Shown here: positions 18,548 through 26,801 of the stretch, one piece after another
Layout: each line of letters starts with the position of its first letter
Position numbering within the stretch: position 1 is the first letter of the stretch
Origin: Bradyrhizobium barranii subsp. barranii
GTDB taxonomy: Bacteria; Pseudomonadota; Alphaproteobacteria; Rhizobiales; Xanthobacteraceae
DNA: 64,000 bases
NCBI RefSeq assembly: GCF_017565645.3
Contig: NZ_CP086136.1
Location: forward strand, 8,415,501 to 8,479,500
Direction of reading: 5' to 3'
Notes under the pieces: generated by a model
What the model was told of the DNA's origin: nothing
The model's input: the letters and a program-made list of their open reading frames with translations, nothing else
Databases searched by the model: none
Made by a program: the position numbers and the translations under genes

Positions 18548-19330
18548 ATGCGCCCATTGGTCAAGTGGGGGGCATTAGTCGCGATCGTGAGCATCGCACC
18601 ACTGGCATCCGTGGCCGCGATACATCTACGCACGCCCCCAAATAGGCTCAACGAAGCAATCACCGCTATCGGCTTTCACCCGATAACGCCACCGGTCCTC
18701 CTGCGCGCTCCAGGCTCCATCTATCATGTCTCTCCGAACGGCCAGGATTACGACATGCTGTGCGAAGTCTCGCCGGATCGGCTGGTCGGCGTCACTCGTA
18801 CTTCATCTTCAGCGACCCAGGTCACTTCGGAGCTACGAAAGACACAGTATTCGCTCGACTCAAAAGTCGTGCGTTCGATTCAGTCACATACCGATGCAAA
18901 ATTGGCAGAAGCTGTAAAGCTCGAGCTTGATGACGTTCAAGTGTTGGAAATCTCACTTGAAGATCTATCAATCATCGCGGAGGAGCTGTTCCGTCGCGAG
19001 TCCTGCGATCGGGAAGTGAAACGTTATCTGGAAAACGGGGAATACGTTTGCCAGGGACAGCGGGTTCTCAAGGCGTCGACGAAATACGTCGCGGCCTATG
19101 ACAATTCAGCGGCGGGCTCCGTGGAGCAAACGACGGACTTGATAAGGAATAATTTCGATCCGACTGTCAGCATACAGGGCGGTCAGAGCCTCTCCGGAGC
19201 GAACCTCTATTATGGAATGAGACTGGCACCGCGGTGCCTGTCCCTCCAGGATGCCAAAAGGCAGCCACGGCCGCCGTCCTCGCTCTGGGACAGACTGGTC
19301 AATCACTTTCCTTCGCTTGAGTTCTTTTGA
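18548..19330 (+). CDS. membrane-anchored or secreted protein of unknown function
   Basis: 260 residues from ATG 18548 with GGAG at SD distance. Residues 6-25 (WGALVAIVSIAPLASVAAI) form an uncleaved anchor or signal. The rest is predicted extracytoplasmic, with Cys in pairs (DMLCEVSP, RESCDREVKRYLENGEYVCQG and PRCLSL). The gene has noticeably lower GC and less biased codon use than its neighbours, which may mark it as accessory. No domain was recognised. It follows the cysteine-rich peptide gene by 16 bases, so the two may work together. Confidence 0.6.
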   Translation: MRPLVKWGALVAIVSIAPLASVAAIHLRTPPNRLNEAITAIGFHPITPPVLLRAPGSIYHVSPNGQDYDMLCEVSPDRLVGVTRTSSSATQVTSELRKTQYSLDSKVVRSIQSHTDAKLAEAVKLELDDVQVLEISLEDLSIIAEELFRRESCDREVKRYLENGEYVCQGQRVLKASTKYVAAYDNSAAGSVEQTTDLIRNNFDPTVSIQGGQSLSGANLYYGMRLAPRCLSLQDAKRQPRPPSSLWDRLVNHFPSLEFF

Positions 19331-19443
19331 ATACGGCCACGCGATCCGACACGGCGGCAGGAGTGTTCATGCAGGCGATGACTGACTTTTTCGCCGCATC
19401 CGCATCCCGAAATCATGCGTCGACACTCTAATTCGTCGGCACT

Positions 19444-20786
19444 CTAATTCTCCGCCTTGTAGCCGTCGGTCAGTGTCTTCAGAAACGCGATGATGTCGGC
19501 TTCGTCCTGCTCCGTCATTGCCGGCTTGTCGCCGGGGTGGCGATCGAAGGGCGGATCGGTGACGTCGACATTGACATGATATTTTTGCGGCAGGTCGTCG
19601 TATTTCCGCACCGCGCCGTCGGCGCCGCGCGGAAAAACCTTTTCCGGATTGGTGTCGCGGAAATTGTAGAAGTCCAGCACCTGCTCCAGGCACTGAAGAC
19701 GCCGTTGTGGAAGAAGGCGTGGCGCGTCGCCGTGTTGCGCAGCGTCGGCGTCAGGAACATGCCGCAATATTGCGTCTGCTCGGGAATGTCGGTGCGCTGC
19801 GGGCCGCAGACGCCGAGATCGAAATGGCTGGGATCGCGATTGCCGGCGAGCGCGGCATTGCGCGGCGCGCCGAGCGCCTCGTATTGGTGATCGGTGAACA
19901 GCGGCGGCAGGCCGTCGCGGGTCGGCGCCGAGGTGTGACAGCCGGCGCAATTGGCCTTGTCAGGGTCGTTGAACATCTGCAGGCCGCGCAGCTCGCTTTC
20001 GGACAGTCGCGCCTTGCCCTCGAGCCAGTAGTCGTACTTGCTGGTGTAGGGATGGAAGCTGACTTCCTCCACCTGATAGCGCGCCACCGCGAACATCGCC
20101 TCCGCGATCAGGAGCCGCTGATTTTTGAGCACGCCGGCGCCGAACAACTCGACGAAGCGATTGGCGTAAGGCGCACGGCGCAGCTTGTCCGCGACGATCT
20201 CGGCACTGCCGCCGTCCATCTCGTTAGGGTCGAGCAGCGGGAACAACGCCTGGTCCTGGAGCGTGTCGGCGCGGCCGTCCCAGAACAGGCCGCCCTGCGG
20301 CACGATGTTCGCCGATGCGCCGCTGCCGCCGGCGGTCTTCGTCGTGCGCGCAGCCTGCTGGCCGATTGCGGCCATCTGCGCGAGGTCGATGACATTGTCG
20401 TCGTCGCCCTTGTCGGGGCCGATGCTGAAATTCGGATGGCGATCGAGATAGGTCAGCGACGGCACCGCGCGTGCGCCTTGCCGCGACAGGGCGGCGCCGC
20501 CGAGCATCACCGGTCCGTCGTTGGGGGGACCGTAGGCGTGATCCGGGCTGTGGCAAGACGCGCAGGACAGCGCGCCGGACGACGACAGCGAGGCGTCGTA
20601 GAAGATCTCCTTGCCGAGCTGCGCCATCGCGGACAATGGCGCGACGGGCGGGCGCATGAGGCGAACCGGATTCGGGTTCGCGCCGAGCTGGCTCGTCTCC
20701 GCAAGTCCTTGCGTCCCGGCCGCAAAGACGGCGCCGGCCAGACAAAGCAGGCCGGCGCCGAGGAGCCACATGGTGCGGCTGTTCAT
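19444..20786 (-). pseudogene. di-heme cytochrome c peroxidase / MauG-family protein, interrupted by a single-base frameshift
   Basis: The first frame (ATG 20786 to about 19695) starts with a signal peptide and contains two heme c motifs, CASCH (residues 75-79) and CAGCH (280-284), as in di-heme peroxidases. After HNGVFS it goes out of frame; the family continuation (LEQVLDFYNFRDTNPEKVF ... FLKTLTDGYK) is in the overlapping frame 19444-19950. One extra C in the GCCTGG near 19697 (giving FSALEQVL) restores a 447-residue protein. It follows the phosphoesterase by 16 bases, so both are one periplasmic operon. Role of the intact family: reduction of peroxide or oxidation of a protein or small molecule with electrons from cytochrome c. 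Confidence 0.85.
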
Positions 20787-20802
20787 CAAGCGTCCCGTTG
20801 GA

Positions 20803-22548
20803 CTAGTGGTGGTGGTGCTCGTCCGGCGGGCTGGTGATCGCCGTGCCGGAGGTCGGATCGAGGAACAGCGCGTCGGTCCGGTAGTCATGGCTGTGATCCT
20901 GATCGAAGTCGAACAGGTCCATGATCGAGCCGGAGCTGGCGTCGAACGAGCCGCCGCCGATACGCTGGCCGCGCAGCCAATTGTCTTCGATGAAGCGGAC
21001 CACGGACGCCTGCGAGATGTAGGTGCTGCTCACATGGTTGGTCCTGGCGTAGGGCGAGACCACGATGAACGGAATGCGCGTGCCCGGACCGCAGCGGCCG
21101 TTCACCGGCTTGCCGGAGAGACCCTTCGGTGCCGGCTGCTTCTGCGGGCCGAGGCCGCACAGGCCCGGACCGTTGACCTGATCGGCGGTCGGATCGTAAG
21201 AAGCGGTCTTCGGCGCAACGTACTGGTGGTCGTACCAGCCGTCGGAGTCGTCATAGGTGATGATGACCGCGGTTTCGCGCCACTCCGGCTGCTTCTGGAG
21301 GAAGTTGATCAGCTCGACATTGCCGACCTGCTCGTCGAGCGGATCGGAGTTGCCGGCGTGACCGTCCTGGTAGGCCGACATCTTGATGTAGGAGACGGCC
21401 GGGAAATTGCCGGCCTTCACGGCGGCGTAGAAGTCCTCGAGGTCGTAGGCGTGGTTGGCCGGATCGACGGTCTTGCCGCCCTTCTCGTAGGTGTGGCCGA
21501 TCGCATCGACCGAACTCGGCCGCGCATGGGTCGGGTTGGCGGTCGACTTGTAGTACTGGAACCAGGCGTGGTGCGGGCTGTAGTCCACGATCGTGCCGTT
21601 CACGTTGCTGGAGAACGTGGTGCGCGCGCAGCCGGTGGTGCCGTTGGCATTCTTGAGCGTCAGGTCAAAGCCGCCCATGAAGCTGCCCCAGCTGATGCGC
21701 TCGTCGTTGAGCAGGTCGCCGATGTTCTTGCCTGTCATCAGCACGGTGCTGCTCGTGCTCGAGCAGGAATCGTAGGCCGGGTCGGTGTCGCCGATCAGCG
21801 TCAGGCCGCCCTGGCCGTCGGCGATCGACGCCGAGGTGCCGACGATGTTCTGCGCGCCATTGGTCTGGCCGGAAATCACCGCGAGCGCGCCCTGCGTCGA
21901 CGGACCGAAAGTGTCGGTCCAGGCATTGTCGCTCATGGCGAAGTGCTGGGCGTAGTTCCAGAAGGCGGTGGTGGTGTTGCCGTCGAAATAGCCCATGACC
22001 TGACCGTTGGTGCCGAACGCACCGGCGCCGCCGGCGGTGCCGCGGCCGGTGAATTTCGGAAACAGGTCTTCCTTGCCGTTGTCCACGGCCTGCTGCTCGG
22101 GCGTGTAGGAGTGGTTCTGCGAGCGCGTGTTGGCCTGGGTGCGGTCGAGGCGGAACGGATCCGTCGCGCCGGTGCCGTTGGCCGCGCTGTTGTTCGGATT
22201 GTTCACCAGCAAATGCGCGTTGGCGAGATTGTTGACCTTCGGCGTATGCGGCTTCGGCACGAAGGGGATCGAGCCGGACGGATTGGCCGCGTTCGGATAG
22301 GTCGCGAAGTAATGATCGAACGAGCGGTTCTCGTTGAAGATGATCACGAGATGCTTGATCGGCGTCTCGGTGTGGATGTCATGCGGATGACGGTGATGAT
22401 CGCGGTCATGATCGTGATCGTTGTCGCGACCTTGATCATGCCCGTGATCGCGGTCACGGCCGAAATCGTCCGCAAGGACGGGAAGAGTGCACGCGAGCGC
22501 GCTCGCGGCCGCGACAATCGCAGCCGTCGTCAGTAGTCTCGATTTCAT
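20803..22548 (-). CDS. secreted phosphoesterase-family protein (acid phosphatase / phospholipase C-like) with His/Asp-rich ends
   Basis: 581 residues. A Sec signal (about 1-26) is followed by a segment of alternating Asp, His and Arg (about 27-60, for example DHDHDRDHHRHPHD) and the protein ends DEHHHH. The catalytic core of the PF04185 phosphoesterase family starts at HLVIIFNENRSFDHYF (about 66-81; E73 and N74 are the metal/catalytic positions) and continues with ITYDDSDGWYDHQ and RIPFIVVSPYAR. Such enzymes hydrolyse phosphate esters or phospholipids in the periplasm or outside the cell. The His/Asp-rich ends probably bind divalent metal (inference). It is the first gene of an operon with the di-heme peroxidase. 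Confidence 0.88.
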   Translation of the reverse strand: MKSRLLTTAAIVAAASALACTLPVLADDFGRDRDHGHDQGRDNDHDHDRDHHRHPHDIHTETPIKHLVIIFNENRSFDHYFATYPNAANPSGSIPFVPKPHTPKVNNLANAHLLVNNPNNSAANGTGATDPFRLDRTQANTRSQNHSYTPEQQAVDNGKEDLFPKFTGRGTAGGAGAFGTNGQVMGYFDGNTTTAFWNYAQHFAMSDNAWTDTFGPSTQGALAVISGQTNGAQNIVGTSASIADGQGGLTLIGDTDPAYDSCSSTSSTVLMTGKNIGDLLNDERISWGSFMGGFDLTLKNANGTTGCARTTFSSNVNGTIVDYSPHHAWFQYYKSTANPTHARPSSVDAIGHTYEKGGKTVDPANHAYDLEDFYAAVKAGNFPAVSYIKMSAYQDGHAGNSDPLDEQVGNVELINFLQKQPEWRETAVIITYDDSDGWYDHQYVAPKTASYDPTADQVNGPGLCGLGPQKQPAPKGLSGKPVNGRCGPGTRIPFIVVSPYARTNHVSSTYISQASVVRFIEDNWLRGQRIGGGSFDASSGSIMDLFDFDQDHSHDYRTDALFLDPTSGTAITSPPDEHHHH

Positions 22549-22817
22549 TTTTTTGACGCCCCGGAAATGAGGATGTTTACGATCAGAAATGTTCTAAACA
22601 TCGCGAGTGACAGAGCCGTGTCAGTTTGACGCACGAGGCACTTTGCGCAGTGGTCGAGGCATAATTTTTTATGCAGCCACCCGCTTCGGCCGTGCCGGAG
22701 CGCGTCTTGCCGTTTTATTCCAAGGGCGAAGGCAAAAATGATCGCGTTCAGATTGTTGCGTGATGCACCGGGTTGCATTTAGCTTTGCCGGACAAGAACA
22801 AAGTCTCAGGGGGAAAC

Positions 22818-23993
22818 ATGAAAGCCGCTGTTCACAGGCGCACGCGCGATGTCGCGTCGGCTCTGGTCGCAACGTCCTTTGCCGGCTTTGCAAATTTCGC
22901 CGCTCATGCCGAGATCGTCGTCACCGCCAATGACGGCAAGATGATGCTGGAGAACGGCAATGCCGTGGTGCGCAAGCAGCCGCTGCCGGACACGGTCAGC
23001 GTCATCGATCTCACCGATGGTGCGCTGAAGCTTTTGGGCGAGGTGCCGGCACCCGCCAGCGTAGTCGGGCCGCCGCCGAGCGTCGCGATTGCGCCGGACG
23101 GCTCGCTTGCGCTGGTCACGGGTGCGATGAAGCTCGATCCCGCGGATACGACCAAGACGGTCCCCGACGACAAGCTCTCGGTGATCGACCTCAAATCCAC
23201 CCCGCCAAAGGTGCTCGCGACATTGCAGGCCGGCCCAGGCGCCGCCGGCGTCTCGATCAACCGTGCCGGCACGCTGGCGCTGGTTGCCAACCGCGGCGAA
23301 GGCACCGTCTCGGTCTTCGCTATCAGCGGCAATACGCTGACCGCAGGGGGGAAGATTCAACTCGGCGATGCCAAGTCCGGCCCCAGACATGTGGTGTTCT
23401 CCCGCGACGGAGCCACCGCGCTGGTCACCCGCGACGGCGACAGCAAGATCTCGCTTCTGAGCGTGGACGGGACCAAGGTCGAATACACCAAGCGCGACCT
23501 CTCCGCCGGCATCCGCCCCTACGACATCGACCTCACCGGCAGCGCGGTGGCCGTCGTCGGCAATGTCGGTGCCAGCAGCGGCGACAGTGACACGATCAGT
23601 CTGATCGACATGACCGCCAAGCCGATCCGCGTCGTCACGACGGTTACCGTTGGACAGACACCTGAGGCCGTGAAGATGTCGCCGGACGGCAGCCATGTCG
23701 CCGTCACCGTCATGAACGGCTCGAACAAGCCATCGGCCTCGCCCTTCTTCAACGATTTCGGCCTGCTCAAAGTCTACAAGATCTCGGGCACCGACCTCAC
23801 GCCGGTGGCGGAGGCCAAGATCGGCCATTGGTGCCAGGGCATGGTGTGGTCAAAGGACTCAAAACATGTCGTGGCGCAGTGCATGGTCGAGAACGAGCTG
23901 ATCGCGTTCTCGTTCGACGGCAAGACGCTGACCAGGACGTCCACACTCAAGCTGCAGGTGAGCCCCGCAGGCATTCGCACCGCGGAGCCGTGA
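22818..23993 (+). CDS. periplasmic beta-propeller protein (YncE/YVTN-like)
   Basis: 391 residues from ATG 22818, with AGGGGG upstream. A signal peptide (about 1-31, ending AHA) precedes repeated blades with the pattern seen in surface and periplasmic beta-propellers: KLSVIDLKSTPPKVLATLQ, GTVSVFAISG, DTISLIDMTAKPIRV, each followed by a GxxPxxVxxSPDG-type turn (TPEAVKMSPDGSHVAVT). No catalytic residues are visible; these proteins usually act as scaffolds or binders. It is divergent from the phosphoesterase/peroxidase operon, with a 270-base AT-rich intergenic region between the starts, so shared control is plausible. Confidence 0.82.
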   Translation: MKAAVHRRTRDVASALVATSFAGFANFAAHAEIVVTANDGKMMLENGNAVVRKQPLPDTVSVIDLTDGALKLLGEVPAPASVVGPPPSVAIAPDGSLALVTGAMKLDPADTTKTVPDDKLSVIDLKSTPPKVLATLQAGPGAAGVSINRAGTLALVANRGEGTVSVFAISGNTLTAGGKIQLGDAKSGPRHVVFSRDGATALVTRDGDSKISLLSVDGTKVEYTKRDLSAGIRPYDIDLTGSAVAVVGNVGASSGDSDTISLIDMTAKPIRVVTTVTVGQTPEAVKMSPDGSHVAVTVMNGSNKPSASPFFNDFGLLKVYKISGTDLTPVAEAKIGHWCQGMVWSKDSKHVVAQCMVENELIAFSFDGKTLTRTSTLKLQVSPAGIRTAEP

Positions 23994-24032
23994 GGCCAGT
24001 CGTAACAGCAGGCGAAGAGCCTGGAATGGCCG

Positions 24033-24551
24033 TCAGAGCCGCTTGGTGAAATGGTAGCGACGAATGCCGCCGCCCAATGTCTTGTTGCTGGCGGCATCGG
24101 CGATCTCCTCGCGCACCTTCTCGTATCCTGCGTTTCGATACAGCGCCAGCGCGTCCTGCTGAAGCTCGGACGTACTCAGCTGCAATTGCAGCCGATTGCG
24201 GCGGCGGCATTCCTCCTCAGCAAACGCCAGCATCGTTCGCGCGATACCCCGGCGCCGCGCGCCGGGAGCAACGTACATGCGCCGTAACTCCATCGCGTGT
24301 TCGCCAGAGGCCTCCAGTCCAAACATGCCGACGATTTCATCGTCATCGACGGCGACCCAGAAACCGCCGCTCCGATCCGAATAATAATCGGCGAGACGAT
24401 CTATCTCCTCCGCGAGGGAGCGGGTGATGTATCCTTCAAACGCCTCCGCCAAATGCGCCGGCGCCAACAGACGATTGACCCGGATAAACAGCTCGCGCAC
24501 GGTGGCCGCATCGGCCAGCAAGAAAGCGCGGATCTGAATCTCGCTTGCCAT
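24033..24551 (-). CDS. GNAT family N-acetyltransferase
   Basis: 172 residues. The acetyl-CoA-binding motif A is RRMYVAPGARRRGIARTML at about 90-108, with the Q/RxxGxG/A pattern in RRRGIA. The N-terminal strands and the C-terminal NAGYEKV motif complete the fold. It begins 14 bases after the stop of the solute-binding protein gene on the same strand, so it is probably co-transcribed. The acetyl acceptor cannot be predicted. Confidence 0.87.
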   Translation of the reverse strand: MASEIQIRAFLLADAATVRELFIRVNRLLAPAHLAEAFEGYITRSLAEEIDRLADYYSDRSGGFWVAVDDDEIVGMFGLEASGEHAMELRRMYVAPGARRRGIARTMLAFAEEECRRRNRLQLQLSTSELQQDALALYRNAGYEKVREEIADAASNKTLGGGIRRYHFTKRL

Positions 24552-24564
24552 GGAGCCGCTGCCG

Positions 24565-25356
24565 CTACTCCGTCCGGATCGGCGTGTCCTTCAGGCCGTT
24601 GTTGTCATAGGCCTTGCGCAAGGTGCCGTTCGTCGTGGCTTCCGTCATGAACCTGGAAACGAACGTCAGCGCCTGGGGATGACCGAGCGGGACGGCGACG
24701 GCCGTCACCGTTTTCTTGAAGGTCTCGTCCAGCACCTTCGTGCCCGCGATCTTCTGTGCCATCTTGTTGAGCTGGTCGCGCGACAGCGCGAAGGCGTCGA
24801 TCTCGCCGCTCTTGAGAAGTCCGAAGATCTCGTCATAGGTCTGATAGCCCGTGACTTTCGCATTCTTCAGATGCGCTATCGCGCCGCGCATGGTCGTGGT
24901 GGCATTGACGGCCGCGACCTTGATGCCGGGCTGGTCGAGGCTGGCGAAGTTGGTGATGGCTGAGCCGGGCTCGACGATGTAGGTGGCATCCGCGACCTCG
25001 TAGATCGGGCCGAACATCATCTTGGTCTCGCGCTCGGGATCTTTTGGCAGCCAGGTGACGTCCCAGGTCCCCTTCGACGCCGCGTCGGTGATCTGCCCGG
25101 AATTCTGGTGCACGACATATTCGACGGGCACGCCGAGCTGCGCGGCCATCTCCTTGCCGAGGTCGACCGGCACGCCGGCATAGCCGGCTTCGGTCTTGGT
25201 CGACCAGAACGCGCCGCCCGCCGGGCTGATCGCGATCGCGACCCGCAGCTTGCCGGTCGGCGCGATCTCGTCCTTCAGGCCATCGGCTAGCGCGGGCATG
25301 GCGACTGCCGCTGCGAAAACGAGGCCGGCAAGGGCCGCCTGGAGGGACGTGGGCAT
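24565..25356 (-). CDS. ABC transporter substrate-binding protein, family 3 (amino-acid type)
   Basis: 263 residues. A signal peptide (about 1-24, ending ALA) precedes a family 3 bilobed binding protein: GKLRVAIAIS, AGVPVDLGKEMAAQLG and WDVTWLPKDPERETKM. AGGAG lies nine bases before ATG 25356. No permease or ATPase gene is nearby, so it is an orphan receptor that may serve a transporter elsewhere or act as a sensor partner. It is followed directly by a GNAT gene. Confidence 0.88.
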   Translation of the reverse strand: MPTSLQAALAGLVFAAAVAMPALADGLKDEIAPTGKLRVAIAISPAGGAFWSTKTEAGYAGVPVDLGKEMAAQLGVPVEYVVHQNSGQITDAASKGTWDVTWLPKDPERETKMMFGPIYEVADATYIVEPGSAITNFASLDQPGIKVAAVNATTTMRGAIAHLKNAKVTGYQTYDEIFGLLKSGEIDAFALSRDQLNKMAQKIAGTKVLDETFKKTVTAVAVPLGHPQALTFVSRFMTEATTNGTLRKAYDNNGLKDTPIRTE

Positions 25357-25594
25357 GTCATGTTCTCCTCACCTTTTCTTCTCTGCTTCTCGACCGCTTC
25401 GTTTCCGTCACTCGGCCTTTGACACAATTCTGGTCGATCATGCACGATGAAAAGCGGTTTGCCATGACAAACGTGTCAAAGGCCACTGCGCCATTTGCAG
25501 TGCAAGGCTGGTGACCGCCATGGCTATGGTGTTCCACGGCCGGGCATTTGTTGGTAGCCTGCCACACCGACAGACAATAATCGGGGGCCACCGA

Positions 25595-26788
25595 ATGACC
25601 TGCGCGAATCCCGCTGATCTCGCACAACGGAACGGAGCGTGGAGAGATGTCGGGCGGGCACTCGTCGCCGCGGCGGCCGTGGTGGCGCTCGCCGGCTGCG
25701 AGGACAAGAACACGTTCGTGGCGCCGCCGCCGCCGAAGGTGGACGTCGCGGCGCCGGTGCAGCGCGCGGTGACGCGCTATGTCGAAGCCACCGGCAACAC
25801 CGCGCCGGTCAAGAGCGTCGATCTGGTGGCGCGCGTACAGGGCTTCCTGCAATCGATCGACTATCAGGACGGCAGCTTCGTCAAGCAGGGCACCCAGCTT
25901 TTCTTAATCGAGCCTGAGACCTACAAGCTCAAGCTCGAGCAGGCGCAGGCGGCCGAGGTCGGTGCGCAGGCCACGCTCAAGCAGGCCGAGGCCGATTTCA
26001 AGCGCCAGGTCGACCTCGTGCAGCGCCAGGCTGTCTCGCAGGCGACTCTCGACACCTCGACATCCACCCGCGACAACGCCCAGGCCAGTCTCCAGCAAGC
26101 CCAGGTCAATACGAGGCTCGCCGAGGTCAATTACGGCTACACCAAGGTGAGCGCGCCGTTCGACGGCATCGTCAGCGCGCACCTGGTCTCGATCGGCGAG
26201 CTCGTCGGCGTCTCCTCCCCGACCCAGCTCGCAACCATCGTCGCGCTGGATCCGATCTGGGTGAACTTCACGGTCAGTGAGCAGGACGTCCTTCGCATCC
26301 GCGCCGAAGCGGCCCGTCGCGGGCTGACCGTGGCCGACCTCAAACAGTTGCCGATCCAGGTGGGCCTCCAGACCGAGACCGGCTATCCGCATGAAGGCCA
26401 CCTCGACTACGTCTCGCCGACCCTCAATACATCAACGGGCACGCTCGCGGTACGCGGCGTCTTGCCCAACGGCAAGCGAGCGCTGCTACCCGGCTATTTC
26501 GTCCGGGTCCGGGTGCCCTTCGACCAGGACAAGAACGCCCTCCTCGTGCCCGACACCGCGCTCGGCAGCGACCAGGGCGGCCGCTATCTCCTGGTGGTCA
26601 ATAGCGACAACATTGTCGAGCAGCGCAAGGTGCAGATCGGTCAGGTCGACAACGGCCTGCGCGTGATCGAAAGCGGCTTGAAGCCGGACGACCGCGTGGT
26701 GATCGCGGGGCTACTGCGCGTGATCCCGGGTCAGAAGATCGATCCGCAACCGACGAAGATCGACCAGCCGCAGGCGTCGGCCAAGTGA
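25595..26788 (+). CDS. RND efflux pump periplasmic adaptor (membrane fusion lipoprotein)
   Basis: 397 residues from ATG 25595. The N-terminus carries a lipoprotein signal with lipobox LAGC (C35), so the mature protein is anchored by lipid. The order of segments is that of AcrA/MexA: a biotinyl-like half (ARVQGFLQSIDYQDGSFVKQG), a coiled-coil hairpin rich in Gln and Ala (about 100-165), the second lipoyl half (YTKVSAPFDGIVSAHLV), then beta-barrel and membrane-proximal domains. It links the inner-membrane pump encoded 13 bases downstream to an outer-membrane channel not encoded here. Confidence 0.92.
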   Translation: MTCANPADLAQRNGAWRDVGRALVAAAAVVALAGCEDKNTFVAPPPPKVDVAAPVQRAVTRYVEATGNTAPVKSVDLVARVQGFLQSIDYQDGSFVKQGTQLFLIEPETYKLKLEQAQAAEVGAQATLKQAEADFKRQVDLVQRQAVSQATLDTSTSTRDNAQASLQQAQVNTRLAEVNYGYTKVSAPFDGIVSAHLVSIGELVGVSSPTQLATIVALDPIWVNFTVSEQDVLRIRAEAARRGLTVADLKQLPIQVGLQTETGYPHEGHLDYVSPTLNTSTGTLAVRGVLPNGKRALLPGYFVRVRVPFDQDKNALLVPDTALGSDQGGRYLLVVNSDNIVEQRKVQIGQVDNGLRVIESGLKPDDRVVIAGLLRVIPGQKIDPQPTKIDQPQASAK

Positions 26789-26801
26789 GGGGTCGCCAGC
26801 C

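Noticed and set aside
20611..22536. 641-codon plus-strand frame
   Set aside because: Antisense of the phosphoesterase gene; Val/Gly/Arg-rich translation typical of GC-rich shadows.
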